The notes beneath the pieces were generated by a model. It searched no databases and was not told where the DNA came from. It saw only the letters and a list, made by a program, of their open reading frames with translations. Shown piece by piece: positions 36,365-46,027 of a stretch of 64,000 bases of DNA. The stretch covers positions 90,417 to 154,416 of the forward strand of contig JACRFD010000070.1 in NCBI GenBank assembly GCA_016218025.1. Direction: 5' to 3'. The translations under genes and the position numbers were made by a program. The stretch's first letter is position 1; each line of letters begins with the position of its first letter. This DNA comes from Ignavibacteriales bacterium. GTDB taxonomy: Bacteria > Bacteroidota > Ignavibacteria > UBA10030 > SZUA-254.

Positions 36365-37972
36365 TCAACTTTCAAATCTGGAAATGATTGTATCTTGCAA
36401 ACAATTTTTATCGTCTTTTTGAGGATAATCGGTTGTATAATGAAGTCCGCGACTTTCTTTTCTGGAAATCGCCGATTTGATAATCAGATCCGAGACTGTT
36501 GCAAGATTTCTTAATTCAATCAATCCTTCAGTAACCTTCGTCCGTTTATAATAATTTTCTATTTCATTTTTAATTAAATTCAATCTTCTTTCAGCACGTT
36601 CCAATCTTAAATTCGACCTGACTATTCCCACATAATCCCACATTATTTGTTGAATTTCTTTCCGATCATGTTCAATCAAAACCCACTCTTCTGAATCGAA
36701 TGTTCCACTGTCGTCCCACTCGGGGATTTTAGGAATCATGTCTGGATTATTTTTCTTATTCAGTCTCATATCCTCAAATGCACGATGAGCAAATACTATT
36801 GCTTCAAGAAGTGAATTGCTCGCGAGCCGGTTAGCACCATGTACTCCTGTCATTGCAACTTCGCCGCATGCATAAAGATTTTCAATTCCTGTTCTTCCAT
36901 TCAGATCGGTGATAACACCGCCGCATGAATAATGGGCTGCCGGTACTACAGGAATAGATTCGGATGTAATATCTAGTTTAAATTTTTCCAAACAAGTTTT
37001 ATAAATTAATGGAAATTTCTGTTTAATACTCTCCGAATCGAGATGGCGTAAATCAAGCAACACATATTCATCTCCGCTTTTCTTTAATTCGATATCAATT
37101 GCCTGGGCAACTATATCTCTTGAAGCGAGCGAGCCCCGGGCATCGTACCGATTCATAAACTCTTCATTCCGCTTGGTGAAAAGTTTGCCTCCAAATCCAC
37201 GAATTGCTTCGGAGATTAAAAATGAAGGTGAACCCGAATTGAATAAACTTGTAGGATGAAATTGTATGAATTCCATATTTCCTATTAATGCACCTGCCCT
37301 GTATGCCATAGCAACACCATCACCGGTGGCGATTAACGGATTAGTAGTGTGAAGGTATACATGTCCGACTCCACCTGATGCAAGAATCGTTCTTGATGCA
37401 AGAAATTTTTTGACGACATTATTTTTTACATCAAGTACATACGCTCCCCAGCAATGAATGGGAGTATCGTTTTTGACCTGAAAGCCGAGATGATGTTCGG
37501 TGATCAGATCGATAGCGATGTGATCTTCCAATAAAGTGATATTAGGATGAATTGAAATTGCGTATAATAAAGCCCGCTCGATTTCAGCACCGGTATGATC
37601 GTGGGCGTGAACGATTCTGTTTCTAGAGTGCCCTCCTTCTCTGCCTAAATCGAGTAAACCGTCTTTTTCGGTGAATGCCACACCGACATGGATTAACTCA
37701 TTTAACCGGTCAGGAGCTTCTTTAATCATTACTTCAACCGACTCTTTATGAGACAAACCCATACCGGTTTTTAATGTGTCGGTAATATGCAATTCAAATG
37801 TATCGAGCGATGAAACAACCGTTGCTATCCCACCTTGAGCATAGTTCGTATTTGATTCCGCTTTTTCCTTTTTAGTTATAAGAATAACAGTACCAAGAGC
37901 AGCAGTTTTTAGAGCTAAAGATAAACCTGCTATTCCACTTCCTATTACCAAATAATCGGATATGATTTCCAT
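36365..37972 (-). CDS. nadB: L-aspartate oxidase
   Basis: A flavoenzyme that oxidises L-aspartate to iminoaspartate, the first step of NAD synthesis. The 535 residues have the FAD-binding [16 protein letters not shown] (5-20), the [10 protein letters not shown] segment, [18 protein letters not shown], the [20 protein letters not shown] region and [20 protein letters not shown]. The lineage with succinate dehydrogenase flavoproteins is separated by these NadB-type motifs. nadA and nadC are not in the window. The gene follows coaE by 12 bases and precedes purF by 48. Confidence 0.96.
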   Translation of the reverse strand: MEIISDYLVIGSGIAGLSLALKTAALGTVILITKKEKAESNTNYAQGGIATVVSSLDTFELHITDTLKTGMGLSHKESVEVMIKEAPDRLNELIHVGVAFTEKDGLLDLGREGGHSRNRIVHAHDHTGAEIERALLYAISIHPNITLLEDHIAIDLITEHHLGFQVKNDTPIHCWGAYVLDVKNNVVKKFLASRTILASGGVGHVYLHTTNPLIATGDGVAMAYRAGALIGNMEFIQFHPTSLFNSGSPSFLISEAIRGFGGKLFTKRNEEFMNRYDARGSLASRDIVAQAIDIELKKSGDEYVLLDLRHLDSESIKQKFPLIYKTCLEKFKLDITSESIPVVPAAHYSCGGVITDLNGRTGIENLYACGEVAMTGVHGANRLASNSLLEAIVFAHRAFEDMRLNKKNNPDMIPKIPEWDDSGTFDSEEWVLIEHDRKEIQQIMWDYVGIVRSNLRLERAERRLNLIKNEIENYYKRTKVTEGLIELRNLATVSDLIIKSAISRKESRGLHYTTDYPQKDDKNCLQDTIISRFES

Positions 37973-37984
37973 TGAATTGCTGTA

Positions 37985-38629
37985 TTAGGAAACTTTTGTC
38001 CTAGAAATTGATGTTAATAAATTGAAAATAAATCGGGATTGATCTTCTAATTGACTGATTGTACCTGAATTTTTAATCACAAAATCTGCACGAGACAATT
38101 TTTCCTTGTCACTTAACTGTGATTTCATTTTGCTGATTATCTCTGTTGTATCCGAACCGTCGCGTTTGTGTAACCAGCGAACTCTTGTTTTTTTCGGAGC
38201 ATCAACAACTATCACATAATCGTACATGGATTCAGAATTTGCTTCGAAGATCAATGCAGCTTCAACCAGAATAAGTGGAGATGTTTTCTCGTTTTTTGCA
38301 TCTGTGATTTCTTTTGCAATAAGTTTTAGAACAGCAGGATGAACAGCACCATCTATTTGTTTTTTTTCATCATGGTTGCTAAAAATTTTAGATGCGATAA
38401 GTGATTTGTTAAGACTACCATTCGATAGATAAGCTTCGGAACCTAATAACAGTTTAACTTTTCGGATAACTTCAGGATCACTTTCCATCACCATTTGTGC
38501 AATCCGGTCTGCCTGAAGATAAATTGCACCAAGCGAAGAAAAGAATTGACATACTTTTGATTTTCCTGATCCGATACCTCCGGTTACACCGACTGCAAGA
38601 GTGTTAAATATTTTTTTATTCCTGTTCAT
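37985..38629 (-). CDS. coaE: dephospho-CoA kinase
   Basis: The last enzyme of coenzyme A synthesis. It has 214 residues with the P-loop GGIGSGKS at 17-24, the LQADRIAQ motif with its catalytic Asp, a lid region (HPAVLKLIAKEI) and VIVVDAPKKTRVRWLHKRDG. The gene lies between rny (upstream, 53 bases) and nadB. Confidence 0.95.
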   Translation of the reverse strand: MNRNKKIFNTLAVGVTGGIGSGKSKVCQFFSSLGAIYLQADRIAQMVMESDPEVIRKVKLLLGSEAYLSNGSLNKSLIASKIFSNHDEKKQIDGAVHPAVLKLIAKEITDAKNEKTSPLILVEAALIFEANSESMYDYVIVVDAPKKTRVRWLHKRDGSDTTEIISKMKSQLSDKEKLSRADFVIKNSGTISQLEDQSRFIFNLLTSISRTKVS

Positions 38630-38682
38630 ACAAAATAAAGCCGGTAGAAATAATAAAACTGCAAGGGAGTTTATTTCACCAT

Positions 38683-40248
38683 TTATTTAGCGAATGCAAC
38701 AGATCGTTTTTCTCTGATGACAACAACTTTAATCTGGCCCGGAAAGCCCATTTCTGTTTGGATTTTCTTTGCAATATCGTGTGCCAATAAATCTGCCATT
38801 GCATCATCAATTTTATCATGTTCAACAATAACCCTGATTTCGCGGCCGGCTTGAATTGCATATGTTTGTGCAACACCTTCGAATGATTTTGCCATTTCTT
38901 CGAGCCGCTCCATTCGTTTTGCATAGGCTTCAATTGATTCTCGTCTTGCACCAGGTCTTGATCCACTTATAGCATCGGCAGCTTGAACCAAAGCTGCAAT
39001 AGGATATTCCACAGGCATGTCGTCGTGATGTGAACCGACAGAATTGATTATAATGGGATGCTCATTTAGTTTTTTGACTAGGTCATAACCGATAAGTGCA
39101 TGAGGACCTTCCACACTACGGTCAATAGTTTTTCCAATATCATGTAACAAGCCGGCGCGTTTTGCCATTGTGGAATCGAGTCCCAACTCCACCGCCATCA
39201 AACCGGTTAAGTGAGAAACTTCGATGGAATGCATCAAGAGGTTTTGTCCATAACTTGAACGATATTTCATTCTACCGAGATGACGAAGAAGTTCCGGACC
39301 TCCACCTGTTAAACCGACCTCGATCATGGTATTTTCGCCCGAATGAATCAGTTCTTCATCCAATTCTTTATTTACTTTTTCCACAATTTCTTCAATTCTG
39401 GCGGGATGAATTCTCCCATCAGTTATCAATCTTTCAAGAGCTAAACGGGCAACTTCTCTCCGTAATGGATCGAAGGCTGACAGAATAACAGCTTCAGGAG
39501 TATCGTCAACGATTACATCAACTCCGGTCGCAGCTTCGAAAGCGCGTATATTTCTTCCTTCTTTCCCAATAATCCTTCCTTTCATTTCATCGTTTTGAAT
39601 TTGCAAAACACTTACTGTTGATTCTACACAATGATCGGTTGCGCTGCGTTGAATAGCCTGAATAATGACTTTCTGGGCTTCTTTCTTTGCTTCTGCCCTT
39701 GCGCTATCTCTAACTTCCTTCAATGTCTGTGATGCTTCAGTCTTGGCATCTACGATTAAATTTTCCATCAGATTTTTTTTCGCCTCATCCCGCGACATAG
39801 ATGCAACTTTTTCCAATTTCTGGTTTTCTTCATTAATCAAACGATTAAGATGAAGATTCTTTTCATCGGCTTGCTTTATTTTCTCTTCATATGTTTTTTT
39901 AACGGTTGCAATCTCTTTTTCTTTTTTGTTCACCAGCTCAACTCTACGTTCAAGATTATCTTCTCTGCCGTCAAGTTGTTTTTCAAATGATTGTAGTTTG
40001 CTACGTCTTGAGTTTACTTCTTGCTCGTATTCTTGTTTTTTTCTATACCATTCATCTTTAACTTCAAGCAATTTTTCTTTTTTTATGTTTGCTGATTCCT
40101 TTTCAGCGTCTTCGATAATTTTTTTTGCTTTAAGGTCGGCGTTAACTAATTTATTTTTCCCAATATTATTTTTCACAAACCATCCCGAGCCAAAACCTAT
40201 ACCGGCAGCAACTATTATTGATAGGAGAAGTATAATTTCAAATGTCAT
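38683..40248 (-). CDS. rny: ribonuclease Y
   Basis: A membrane-anchored endoribonuclease that starts mRNA decay. The 521 residues have an N-terminal membrane helix (about 4-24), a long coiled coil (about 30-205), a KH domain (KGRIIGKEGRNIRAFEAATG) and an HD domain with HSIEVSHLTG and LLHDIGK. The presence of Rny beside PNPase at 4.2 kb points to an Rny-based decay pathway; whether RNase E is also present in the genome cannot be told. The gene follows the probable 6S RNA, which is the usual zapA-6S neighbourhood in several phyla. Confidence 0.97.
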   Translation of the reverse strand: MTFEIILLLSIIVAAGIGFGSGWFVKNNIGKNKLVNADLKAKKIIEDAEKESANIKKEKLLEVKDEWYRKKQEYEQEVNSRRSKLQSFEKQLDGREDNLERRVELVNKKEKEIATVKKTYEEKIKQADEKNLHLNRLINEENQKLEKVASMSRDEAKKNLMENLIVDAKTEASQTLKEVRDSARAEAKKEAQKVIIQAIQRSATDHCVESTVSVLQIQNDEMKGRIIGKEGRNIRAFEAATGVDVIVDDTPEAVILSAFDPLRREVARLALERLITDGRIHPARIEEIVEKVNKELDEELIHSGENTMIEVGLTGGGPELLRHLGRMKYRSSYGQNLLMHSIEVSHLTGLMAVELGLDSTMAKRAGLLHDIGKTIDRSVEGPHALIGYDLVKKLNEHPIIINSVGSHHDDMPVEYPIAALVQAADAISGSRPGARRESIEAYAKRMERLEEMAKSFEGVAQTYAIQAGREIRVIVEHDKIDDAMADLLAHDIAKKIQTEMGFPGQIKVVVIREKRSVAFAK

Positions 40249-40282
40249 TTTTCTACCTGATTAATGTTAATTTATATAAAAA

Positions 40283-40542
40283 TAAAAAAACCGCACTCAG
40301 CTTTTCAGTCAGTGTATTTAAGAATCTCAATTAATACACAGTGGGTACTTTCCGAAACATTTTTTACTTCCACTGTATGTATAAGTTCGGTTTTCCGAAA
40401 TTACACAATATCCTTAAAAAGGTGAGGCCTGTAATCAATGCTCACAAGTCAAGTTCCCTATTAAATCAACTTGTCAGATTCTTTAATATGTTTGACTGAT
40501 CCATAACTATCACATCATGGAATAGGCTGACGGTGCGGTTTT
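40283..40542 (-). ncRNA. ssrS: probable 6S RNA (ssrS)
   Basis: The 353-base gap between zapA and rny has no coding frame but folds as one long rod. The 5' end AACCGCAC plus CAGC (about 40540-40524) pairs with GCTG plus GTGCGGTT (about 40301-40288). Internal pairings such as TACACACTG-like segments continue inward, and the 3' arm runs into an eight-base T-tract at 40290-40283 that acts as terminator. A terminus-to-terminus pairing, a length near 250 bases and a position directly behind zapA are the hallmarks of 6S RNA, which binds sigma70 RNA polymerase. The identity rests on context and fold, not on a model search. Confidence 0.6.
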
Positions 40543-40601
40543 ATACTTTAAAAAAGCATTCAACCATCTTATTGTATTGGCAAAGAACGATTAATAAAAA
40601 A

Positions 40602-40898
40602 TTAAGATTCCGGATTCAGATGATGTTCCAGAAAGTCATTCATCTTTTGAACTTCTGTTTCCACCAAAGTGGATAATGCACGATATTTTTCACGTTCCTT
40701 AAATAAATCTTCAGTAATATTTAGTGCTGATAGAACAGCAACCGTTAATGGCGGCTGTTCAGGAATTTTCTCATGTATAGTGCTTATCATCTGGTCCACA
40801 TATGAGGCAACCTTTTTAGTGAGTTCTTCACTCTCACCTCTTAAGGGATACTCTGAACCAAATATTTTTACTTTTATGCTTTTACCGTCTGTAGCCAT
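40602..40898 (-). CDS. zapA: cell division protein ZapA
   Basis: A 98-residue FtsZ-ring associated protein. The N-terminal domain has VKIFGSEYPLRGESEELTKK and YVDQMIS, followed by the predicted helix PLTVAVLSALNITEDLFKE and a coiled-coil tail. It lies behind a coiled-coil gene and pheT, and before the probable 6S RNA, an arrangement common in Gram-negative bacteria. Confidence 0.9.
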   Translation of the reverse strand: MATDGKSIKVKIFGSEYPLRGESEELTKKVASYVDQMISTIHEKIPEQPPLTVAVLSALNITEDLFKEREKYRALSTLVETEVQKMNDFLEHHLNPES

Positions 40899-40976
40899 AA
40901 TAGATCCGACACTTTCTTTAACAATTATTTACAAGTGCCACTTAGAACATACAATTATTTTATTATTAAATCAATT

Positions 40977-41276
40977 TCATAAATGAGAATTAATTTTAGC
41001 AATTAAATCTCTTATTTTTGTTTTTACTTCTTCCTTCTCAGATGATGTAAACACGTCTCCGCTTGTAATTTGCTGAAATTGAGCATGCTCCTGCTTTAAT
41101 TTTTTCAGTTCATTCTCCCTCAAAGCATATTCCGAACGGATTTGATGAAGTTCTCTTTCTAGAATTTCATTTCTTTTTACAAGATGAGCATTCATTTCGC
41201 GAAGCTGTGAAATTAATTCAGCCGCATTTCTGGTTTTATCCCAAAAAGCTCTTAAAACGTGTTCTATATTTTCCAT
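40977..41276 (-). CDS. small coiled-coil protein, ZapB-like candidate
   Basis: A 99-residue protein that is almost wholly alpha-helical and coiled coil between about 10 and 70 (heptad-like REMNAHLVKRNEILERELH, EYALRENELKKLKQEHAQF). It has no signal or membrane segment. It is encoded 35 bases behind pheT and 78 bases before zapA. Its length, composition and place suggest a ZapB-like partner of ZapA in Z-ring organisation, but sequence similarity among coiled coils is not diagnostic. Function unproven. Confidence 0.7.
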   Translation of the reverse strand: MENIEHVLRAFWDKTRNAAELISQLREMNAHLVKRNEILERELHQIRSEYALRENELKKLKQEHAQFQQITSGDVFTSSEKEEVKTKIRDLIAKINSHL

Positions 41277-41311
41277 GATAATCCAAGCCGGTTTAAAAAA
41301 TGCTGCTTGCT

Positions 41312-43744
41312 TTACTGCCTAATAACAGCTTTAAGTTGTTGTTCTAACTTCTTTGTAATATTATTAAAAACTTTATCCACTTCATTTTGAGTCAAGGTAT
41401 GATCACTTGATATAAATTCTAATGAAAATGCATAACTGACATTATCTTTTCCAATTTGTTCACCGGTATATCTGTCAAACAATTCTACTTTTCGTAAAAG
41501 CTCGGAACCATATTGTTTAATTACTTCTTCTATTCTGTCCATTTGCACTGTTCTATGCACTACCAAAGCGATATCTCGAATAACAGAGGGAAATTTTGAT
41601 AGAGACATGAACTTCTTTTTTATATCAGCCAATTTTATTATTTTATCAACATCAATATCGGCAAAGACCACATCTTGTTCTATTCCAAATCTCTTGAGAA
41701 CATCTTTACGAATCATACCAATGGTTCCGATATACTCGCTATTTATTTCAATACGTAGATCGCTTTCACTTAAAGCATTGGTAGTAGAATAAGGAATAAA
41801 TTTAATATTGTCAAGAGATATTTTTTCGAAAAATGATTCGATCTCTCCTTTTATATCAAAAATATCATAAAATCGGGATTTCTCATCCCAATTTACACGA
41901 TTTGCTGAACCAGACAATCCGATTGTAAGCATCGCTACTTCTTGATATTCCTTCAAATATTTTCCGGCAATATAGGGATTATTAAAATAGATATTTCCAA
42001 ATTCAAACAATCTCACTAAAGTTGTTCCTCTAAAAATATTTTCTCGAATGACTTCAAGCATATTGGGAAGCAGGCTGGTCCTCAATGACTCCATATCTCT
42101 GCTAATCGGGTTAGATATCTGGACGGGATGAGGGGATGAAAGCAATGCTGTTTGAATTGTTTGCATACTATTGGTTATTATTTCGCTCATGCCGGCACCA
42201 ATAAAGTGTGCCTTCATTTCTGAAATTTGATTTTTAATTGGAGCATTTTCTGAAAATTTTATCAATGAGGCTTGATGTACAGGGATGTTGTCGTAACCAT
42301 AAATCCTTGCCACTTCTTCAATAATATCAATCTCAAGCTGAAGGTCAGGTCTAAAGGTTGGCGTTTGAACAATGATAGTGTCATCATTTTCTCTCCTTGA
42401 TATGTCAATCACCTTAATCGACAACTTAGAAAGAATTTCTATCACCATTTCCTTTGGGATAGTGATTCCTACAATCTCAATTAATTTCGAGAGTCTTAGG
42501 ATAACTTTTTCACCCTCTACTATTTTTGGATAAACATCAATTATCCCATTTAATACCTTTCCTCCTGCAATCTCTTGAATTAATTGAGCTGCTCTATTGA
42601 TTGCCCAAATAGTACCATTTGGATCAGCTCCCCTTTCAAACCGCTGCGATGCATCACTAACAAGACTAAAATGTTTAGATGTTTTTCTTATGCTCCGAGG
42701 TAAGAAATATGCACTCTCTAACAAAATCGTTTTGGTATCTTTTGTGATTTCACTATTCTCTCCACCCATCACTCCGGCAATGGCAATAGGTTTATGAGAA
42801 TCACAAATCATTAAAGTATCTTTTCTTAGCTTCCTCTCTTTATGGTCAAGAGTGATGAATGGCTGATTCTCTTCAGCACATTTTATAACAATCATTCCCT
42901 GCTCTAATTTATCATAATCGAATGCATGAAGTGGATGCCCACATTCCATCATAACATAATTAGTTATGTCAACTATGTTATTAACCGATCTAATATCTAT
43001 CGATTTCAATCTTTGTTTCAACCACTCGGGGGATGATTTAATTTTTAGATCAGTCAGTAACCTTGCGGAGTATCTTGGACAATTATCCGGATCCTCAATT
43101 TTAATAGATACTTTAGAAGATATTTTTGCAGTATCTTCTATAACTTTAGTTACCGGCAGAGAAATCGTTTTATTTTGGATCGTTGCAACTTCCCTAGCAA
43201 TCCCAATATGACTTAATGCATCGGGTCGATTGGGAGTAACACCAATTTCAAAAATTATGTCATCAAGATCTAAATATTTTGAGAGCGGAGTTCCTATTGG
43301 AGCATTTATTTTAAGAATGAGAATTCCATCTTTATCTTCACCTAAATCTAATTCATACTCGGAACATATCATTCCATTCGATTCTGTGCCCCTTAAGGAA
43401 ACTTTTGATAATTGAAACGGCTTACCTTCAGGATCATGTTGATTTTTAGGAACAATAGCACCTTCAAGTCCCACTGCAACAATCTGATTCTCTGCTATAT
43501 TTGGCGCGCCACATACAATTTGTAAAGTTTTTTCACCTACATCGACTTGGCAGACTGTTAATTTATCTGCTTTAGGATGCTTCTGAACATTTACAACCTT
43601 TCCCACAAAAAAATTATTATATTTGTCACCAAGCCGTTCGATACTTTCGACTTCCAAACCAAGCATCGTGAGGGAGTGTGCCAACTCCTCAGGGGTTTGA
43701 TTTATTTCGACATATTGTTTCAACCAATTGAGTGAAATCCGCAT
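41312..43744 (-). CDS. pheT: phenylalanine--tRNA ligase beta subunit
   Basis: The 810-residue beta chain of the alpha2beta2 enzyme. It has an N-terminal tRNA-binding OB fold (about 40-150, with VGKVVNVQKHPKADKL and VCGAPNI), the B3/B4 editing region (CPRYSARLLTDLKI, RSVNNIVDITNYVM), the B5 domain (about 405-480), the inactive synthetase-like core and the C-terminal FDX-ACB anticodon-binding domain (SKFPSVIRDIALVV, then FDRYTGEQIG). It follows pheS by 15 bases. Confidence 0.98.
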   Translation of the reverse strand: MRISLNWLKQYVEINQTPEELAHSLTMLGLEVESIERLGDKYNNFFVGKVVNVQKHPKADKLTVCQVDVGEKTLQIVCGAPNIAENQIVAVGLEGAIVPKNQHDPEGKPFQLSKVSLRGTESNGMICSEYELDLGEDKDGILILKINAPIGTPLSKYLDLDDIIFEIGVTPNRPDALSHIGIAREVATIQNKTISLPVTKVIEDTAKISSKVSIKIEDPDNCPRYSARLLTDLKIKSSPEWLKQRLKSIDIRSVNNIVDITNYVMMECGHPLHAFDYDKLEQGMIVIKCAEENQPFITLDHKERKLRKDTLMICDSHKPIAIAGVMGGENSEITKDTKTILLESAYFLPRSIRKTSKHFSLVSDASQRFERGADPNGTIWAINRAAQLIQEIAGGKVLNGIIDVYPKIVEGEKVILRLSKLIEIVGITIPKEMVIEILSKLSIKVIDISRRENDDTIIVQTPTFRPDLQLEIDIIEEVARIYGYDNIPVHQASLIKFSENAPIKNQISEMKAHFIGAGMSEIITNSMQTIQTALLSSPHPVQISNPISRDMESLRTSLLPNMLEVIRENIFRGTTLVRLFEFGNIYFNNPYIAGKYLKEYQEVAMLTIGLSGSANRVNWDEKSRFYDIFDIKGEIESFFEKISLDNIKFIPYSTTNALSESDLRIEINSEYIGTIGMIRKDVLKRFGIEQDVVFADIDVDKIIKLADIKKKFMSLSKFPSVIRDIALVVHRTVQMDRIEEVIKQYGSELLRKVELFDRYTGEQIGKDNVSYAFSLEFISSDHTLTQNEVDKVFNNITKKLEQQLKAVIRQ

Positions 43745-43759
43745 AAATAATCATCTTAA

Positions 43760-44770
43760 TTAAAATTGTTTCAAGAATCTCAAATCATTTTGATAAAGAA
43801 TCCGAATATCGTCGATCCCGTACATCAACATAGCGATTCGTTCAATACCCATTCCAAAAGCATAGCCGCTATATTTATCAGGATCATAATTAACATTTTT
43901 TAAAACATTTGGATGCACCATTCCGCAACCTAATATTTCAAGCCAGCCTGTTTGCTTACATACCCTGCATCCGGAACCTTTGCATAAGAAGCAGGTTATA
44001 TCCATCTCTGCACTTGGTTCTGTGAAGGGGAAAAAACTTGGTCTGAAACGGAATTTTATGTTGCTCCCATAAAATTGTTTGGCAAAGGCAACAAGCGTTC
44101 CTTTTAATTCACTGAAAGTCACTCTTGTATCTACATATAACCCCTCTACCTGATGGAATAAACAATAACTTCTTGAACTTATTGCTTCATTTCTGTACAC
44201 ACGTCCGGGCATTATAACCCTCACGGGCGGCTTTTGCTTTTCCATCACTCTGATTTGAACCGGAGAAGTGTGGGTTCGTAAAAGAATTTTATCAGAGACG
44301 AAAAAGGTATCTTGCATATCTCGTGCAGGATGATCGGGAGGAAAATTTAATGCTTCAAAATTATGATAATCGTCTTCAATCTCGGGACCTTCAGCCACCT
44401 CAAAACCCATCTTAAAAAATATTCTCTTTATTTCATCCAATGTTTGGGTGATAGGATGTTTTGTACCGATCCATCTTTTTCTTCCGGGAAGTGTTAAATC
44501 AATCGATTCCTTTTCCGAATGCAGATTTTTTTCAAGTGCTTCTTTTTTGTCATCAAAAAGTTTTTGAACTTTATTTCTCAGATCATTTAAATGTTTGCCC
44601 ATTTCAGGACGGATTGATGATTCCAAAGTTTTTAAAGAATCAAAAAGGGTTGGCACCAAACCTTTGCGTGCTATATATTTTACTCTGAATAATTCTAAAT
44701 GATCCAGCGTCTGCACCGTTGCTATTTCAGTTTGGGCTTCTTGTTCGATTTGTTTTATTTTCTCGATCAT
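43760..44770 (-). CDS. pheS: phenylalanine--tRNA ligase alpha subunit
   Basis: The 336-residue catalytic subunit, charging tRNA-Phe. Motifs include [48 protein letters not shown] (motif 2 region), a Cys-rich segment [12 protein letters not shown] of the kind found in many bacterial PheS, and the C-terminal [20 protein letters not shown] (motif 3). The start is the ATG at 44770; a TTG at 44782 lies inside the T-tract of a strong terminator hairpin and is unlikely. That terminator ends only 11 bases before the ATG, so pheST must be transcribed by read-through, which points to attenuation control. Confidence 0.97.
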   Translation of the reverse strand: MIEKIKQIEQEAQTEIATVQTLDHLELFRVKYIARKGLVPTLFDSLKTLESSIRPEMGKHLNDLRNKVQKLFDDKKEALEKNLHSEKESIDLTLPGRKRWIGTKHPITQTLDEIKRIFFKMGFEVAEGPEIEDDYHNFEALNFPPDHPARDMQDTFFVSDKILLRTHTSPVQIRVMEKQKPPVRVIMPGRVYRNEAISSRSYCLFHQVEGLYVDTRVTFSELKGTLVAFAKQFYGSNIKFRFRPSFFPFTEPSAEMDITCFLCKGSGCRVCKQTGWLEILGCGMVHPNVLKNVNYDPDKYSGYAFGMGIERIAMLMYGIDDIRILYQNDLRFLKQF

Positions 44771-44780
44771 AATTTTATTC

Positions 44781-44855
44781 AAAAAAAAATCTTCAACTGT
44801 AAGTTGTAGCGGTGGAGATATAATATATTTCCACCGCTAAACAGTTGAAGATTAG
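44781..44855 (-). terminator. strong intrinsic terminator between rplT and pheS, attenuator candidate
   Basis: On the minus strand a long hairpin starts three bases after the rplT stop. Its outer arms ATCTTCAACTGT (44852-44841) and ACAGTTGAAGAT (44801-44790) pair over 12 bases, and its inner arms TAGCGGTGGA and TCCACCGCTA pair over ten. A run of nine T follows (44789-44781). The pheS ATG begins only 11 bases later, leaving no room for a promoter between them. Confidence 0.9.
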
Positions 44856-45203
44856 TTATGCGTTTGCGAATTTTACTATTTCGGCAAATGCTTCCGGACT
44901 GCGGGACGCAAGATCTGCTAAAATTTTCCGATTGATCTCAATCCCTTTTTTATTCAATCCTGCTATTAATCGTGAATATGTTGTTCCGTGTAATCTTGCA
45001 CCTGCGTTGATGCGGGCAATCCATAAAACACGGAATTCCCTTTTCTTTCTCCTGCGATCACGATATGCATGCTGACCAGCTTTATCTAAGTGGTGTTTTG
45101 CAACCGTGAGGACTTTACTTCTCGCACCCCAATAACCTTTTGCGCGGGCTAATAACCGCTTGCGTCGGCGATGGGAGGCAACTTTATTTTGCGAACGTGG
45201 CAT
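44856..45203 (-). CDS. rplT: 50S ribosomal protein L20
   Basis: A 115-residue large-subunit assembly protein. The sequence shows [24 protein letters not shown] at the N-terminus and [26 protein letters not shown], the family hallmark. It is the third gene of infC-rpmI-rplT, which L20 itself represses in many bacteria. The C-terminal residues EIVKFANA include two Phe codons shortly before the pheS terminator hairpin, noted because of possible coupling to pheST attenuation. Confidence 0.98.
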   Translation of the reverse strand: MPRSQNKVASHRRRKRLLARAKGYWGARSKVLTVAKHHLDKAGQHAYRDRRRKKREFRVLWIARINAGARLHGTTYSRLIAGLNKKGIEINRKILADLASRSPEAFAEIVKFANA

Positions 45204-45251
45204 AGTTGCTCTTTCTTCCTTTCTTCGGTTTTAAGTTAATTGATTTGTTAT

Positions 45252-45443
45252 TTATTGTATCATCATTTCAATCTTTTTTTGCTCTTGTTCAGAAGCAAGA
45301 GTAGATTTACGAAGATGACGTTTTCGTTTTGTTGTTTTAGAAGTCAGAATATGACTTCGAAAAGCTTTGTGACGTTTAAATTTTCCGGAAGCTGTTTTCT
45401 TAAACCGCTTCTTCGCGCCTGATGTTGATTTCATCTTTGGCAT
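45252..45443 (-). CDS. rpmI: 50S ribosomal protein L35
   Basis: A 63-residue basic protein beginning [19 protein letters not shown], the bL35 signature. Its first 44 bases overlap the 3' end of infC in another frame, which is unusual. A GGAAG Shine-Dalgarno-like sequence five bases before the ATG lies inside infC. It is followed by rplT after 48 bases. Confidence 0.97.
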   Translation of the reverse strand: MPKMKSTSGAKKRFKKTASGKFKRHKAFRSHILTSKTTKRKRHLRKSTLASEQEQKKIEMMIQ

Positions 45444-46017
45444 TTTTACTTCCTTCCTTTTGATTTTCTTCGGGTTTTTGCTTTTTTTCTGATTTCTTCT
45501 TTGAGCTCCGCTCTGGAGCGAAGACTACTGCCATGCTTCGACCTTCTAATTTTGCAGGTTGTTCAATCTTCCCGCAATCAGCTAATTTCTCTTCCAATCT
45601 CTTTAACAACTCTTCGCCTTGCTGTGCATATGTGATTTCTCTGCCTTTAAACACAACTGTGGCTTTCAATTTATGCCCATCCTCTAAAAATTGTCTGCCG
45701 TGCCGTGCTTTAAATTCAAAGTCGTGGACATCAGTGTTGGGATGAAACCTTAACTCCTTCACCTGAGTTACTTGCTGATGTTTACGTTGAAGTTTGTCTT
45801 TTTTTGTTTGCTCGTATTTGTATTTACCAAAATCCATAATCTTGCAAACCGGGGGAGTCGCGTTTGGTACGATCTCGATTAAATCTAATCCCCTTTGAAC
45901 GGCGACCTTTAATGCTTCCGCTGGATGCATTATTCCGATCTGACCGTTTTCATCAATGACACGAACTTGCGCAGTTCTAATTTCCTCATTGATGCGAGCA
46001 CGATTGGTCTCTTTTAT
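45400..46017 (-). CDS. infC: translation initiation factor IF-3 with AUA start codon
   Basis: A factor that proofreads the start codon and keeps 30S subunits free. The frame has no ATG near the expected start; the conserved N-terminus [21 protein letters not shown] follows an ATA at 46017, which has AGGAGA (46029-46024) six bases upstream. The product would be 205 residues: an N domain (about 5-75), a linker, and a C domain ([22 protein letters not shown] onward). An added Lys/Glu-rich tail of about 40 residues ([20 protein letters not shown]) overlaps rpmI by 44 bases. Non-canonical infC starts (AUU in E. coli) let IF-3 repress itself; the same logic is inferred here. Confidence 0.93.
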   Translation of the reverse strand: MKETNRARINEEIRTAQVRVIDENGQIGIMHPAEALKVAVQRGLDLIEIVPNATPPVCKIMDFGKYKYEQTKKDKLQRKHQQVTQVKELRFHPNTDVHDFEFKARHGRQFLEDGHKLKATVVFKGREITYAQQGEELLKRLEEKLADCGKIEQPAKLEGRSMAVVFAPERSSKKKSEKKQKPEENQKEGSKNAKDEINIRREEAV

Positions 46018-46027
46018 GGCAGTTCTC

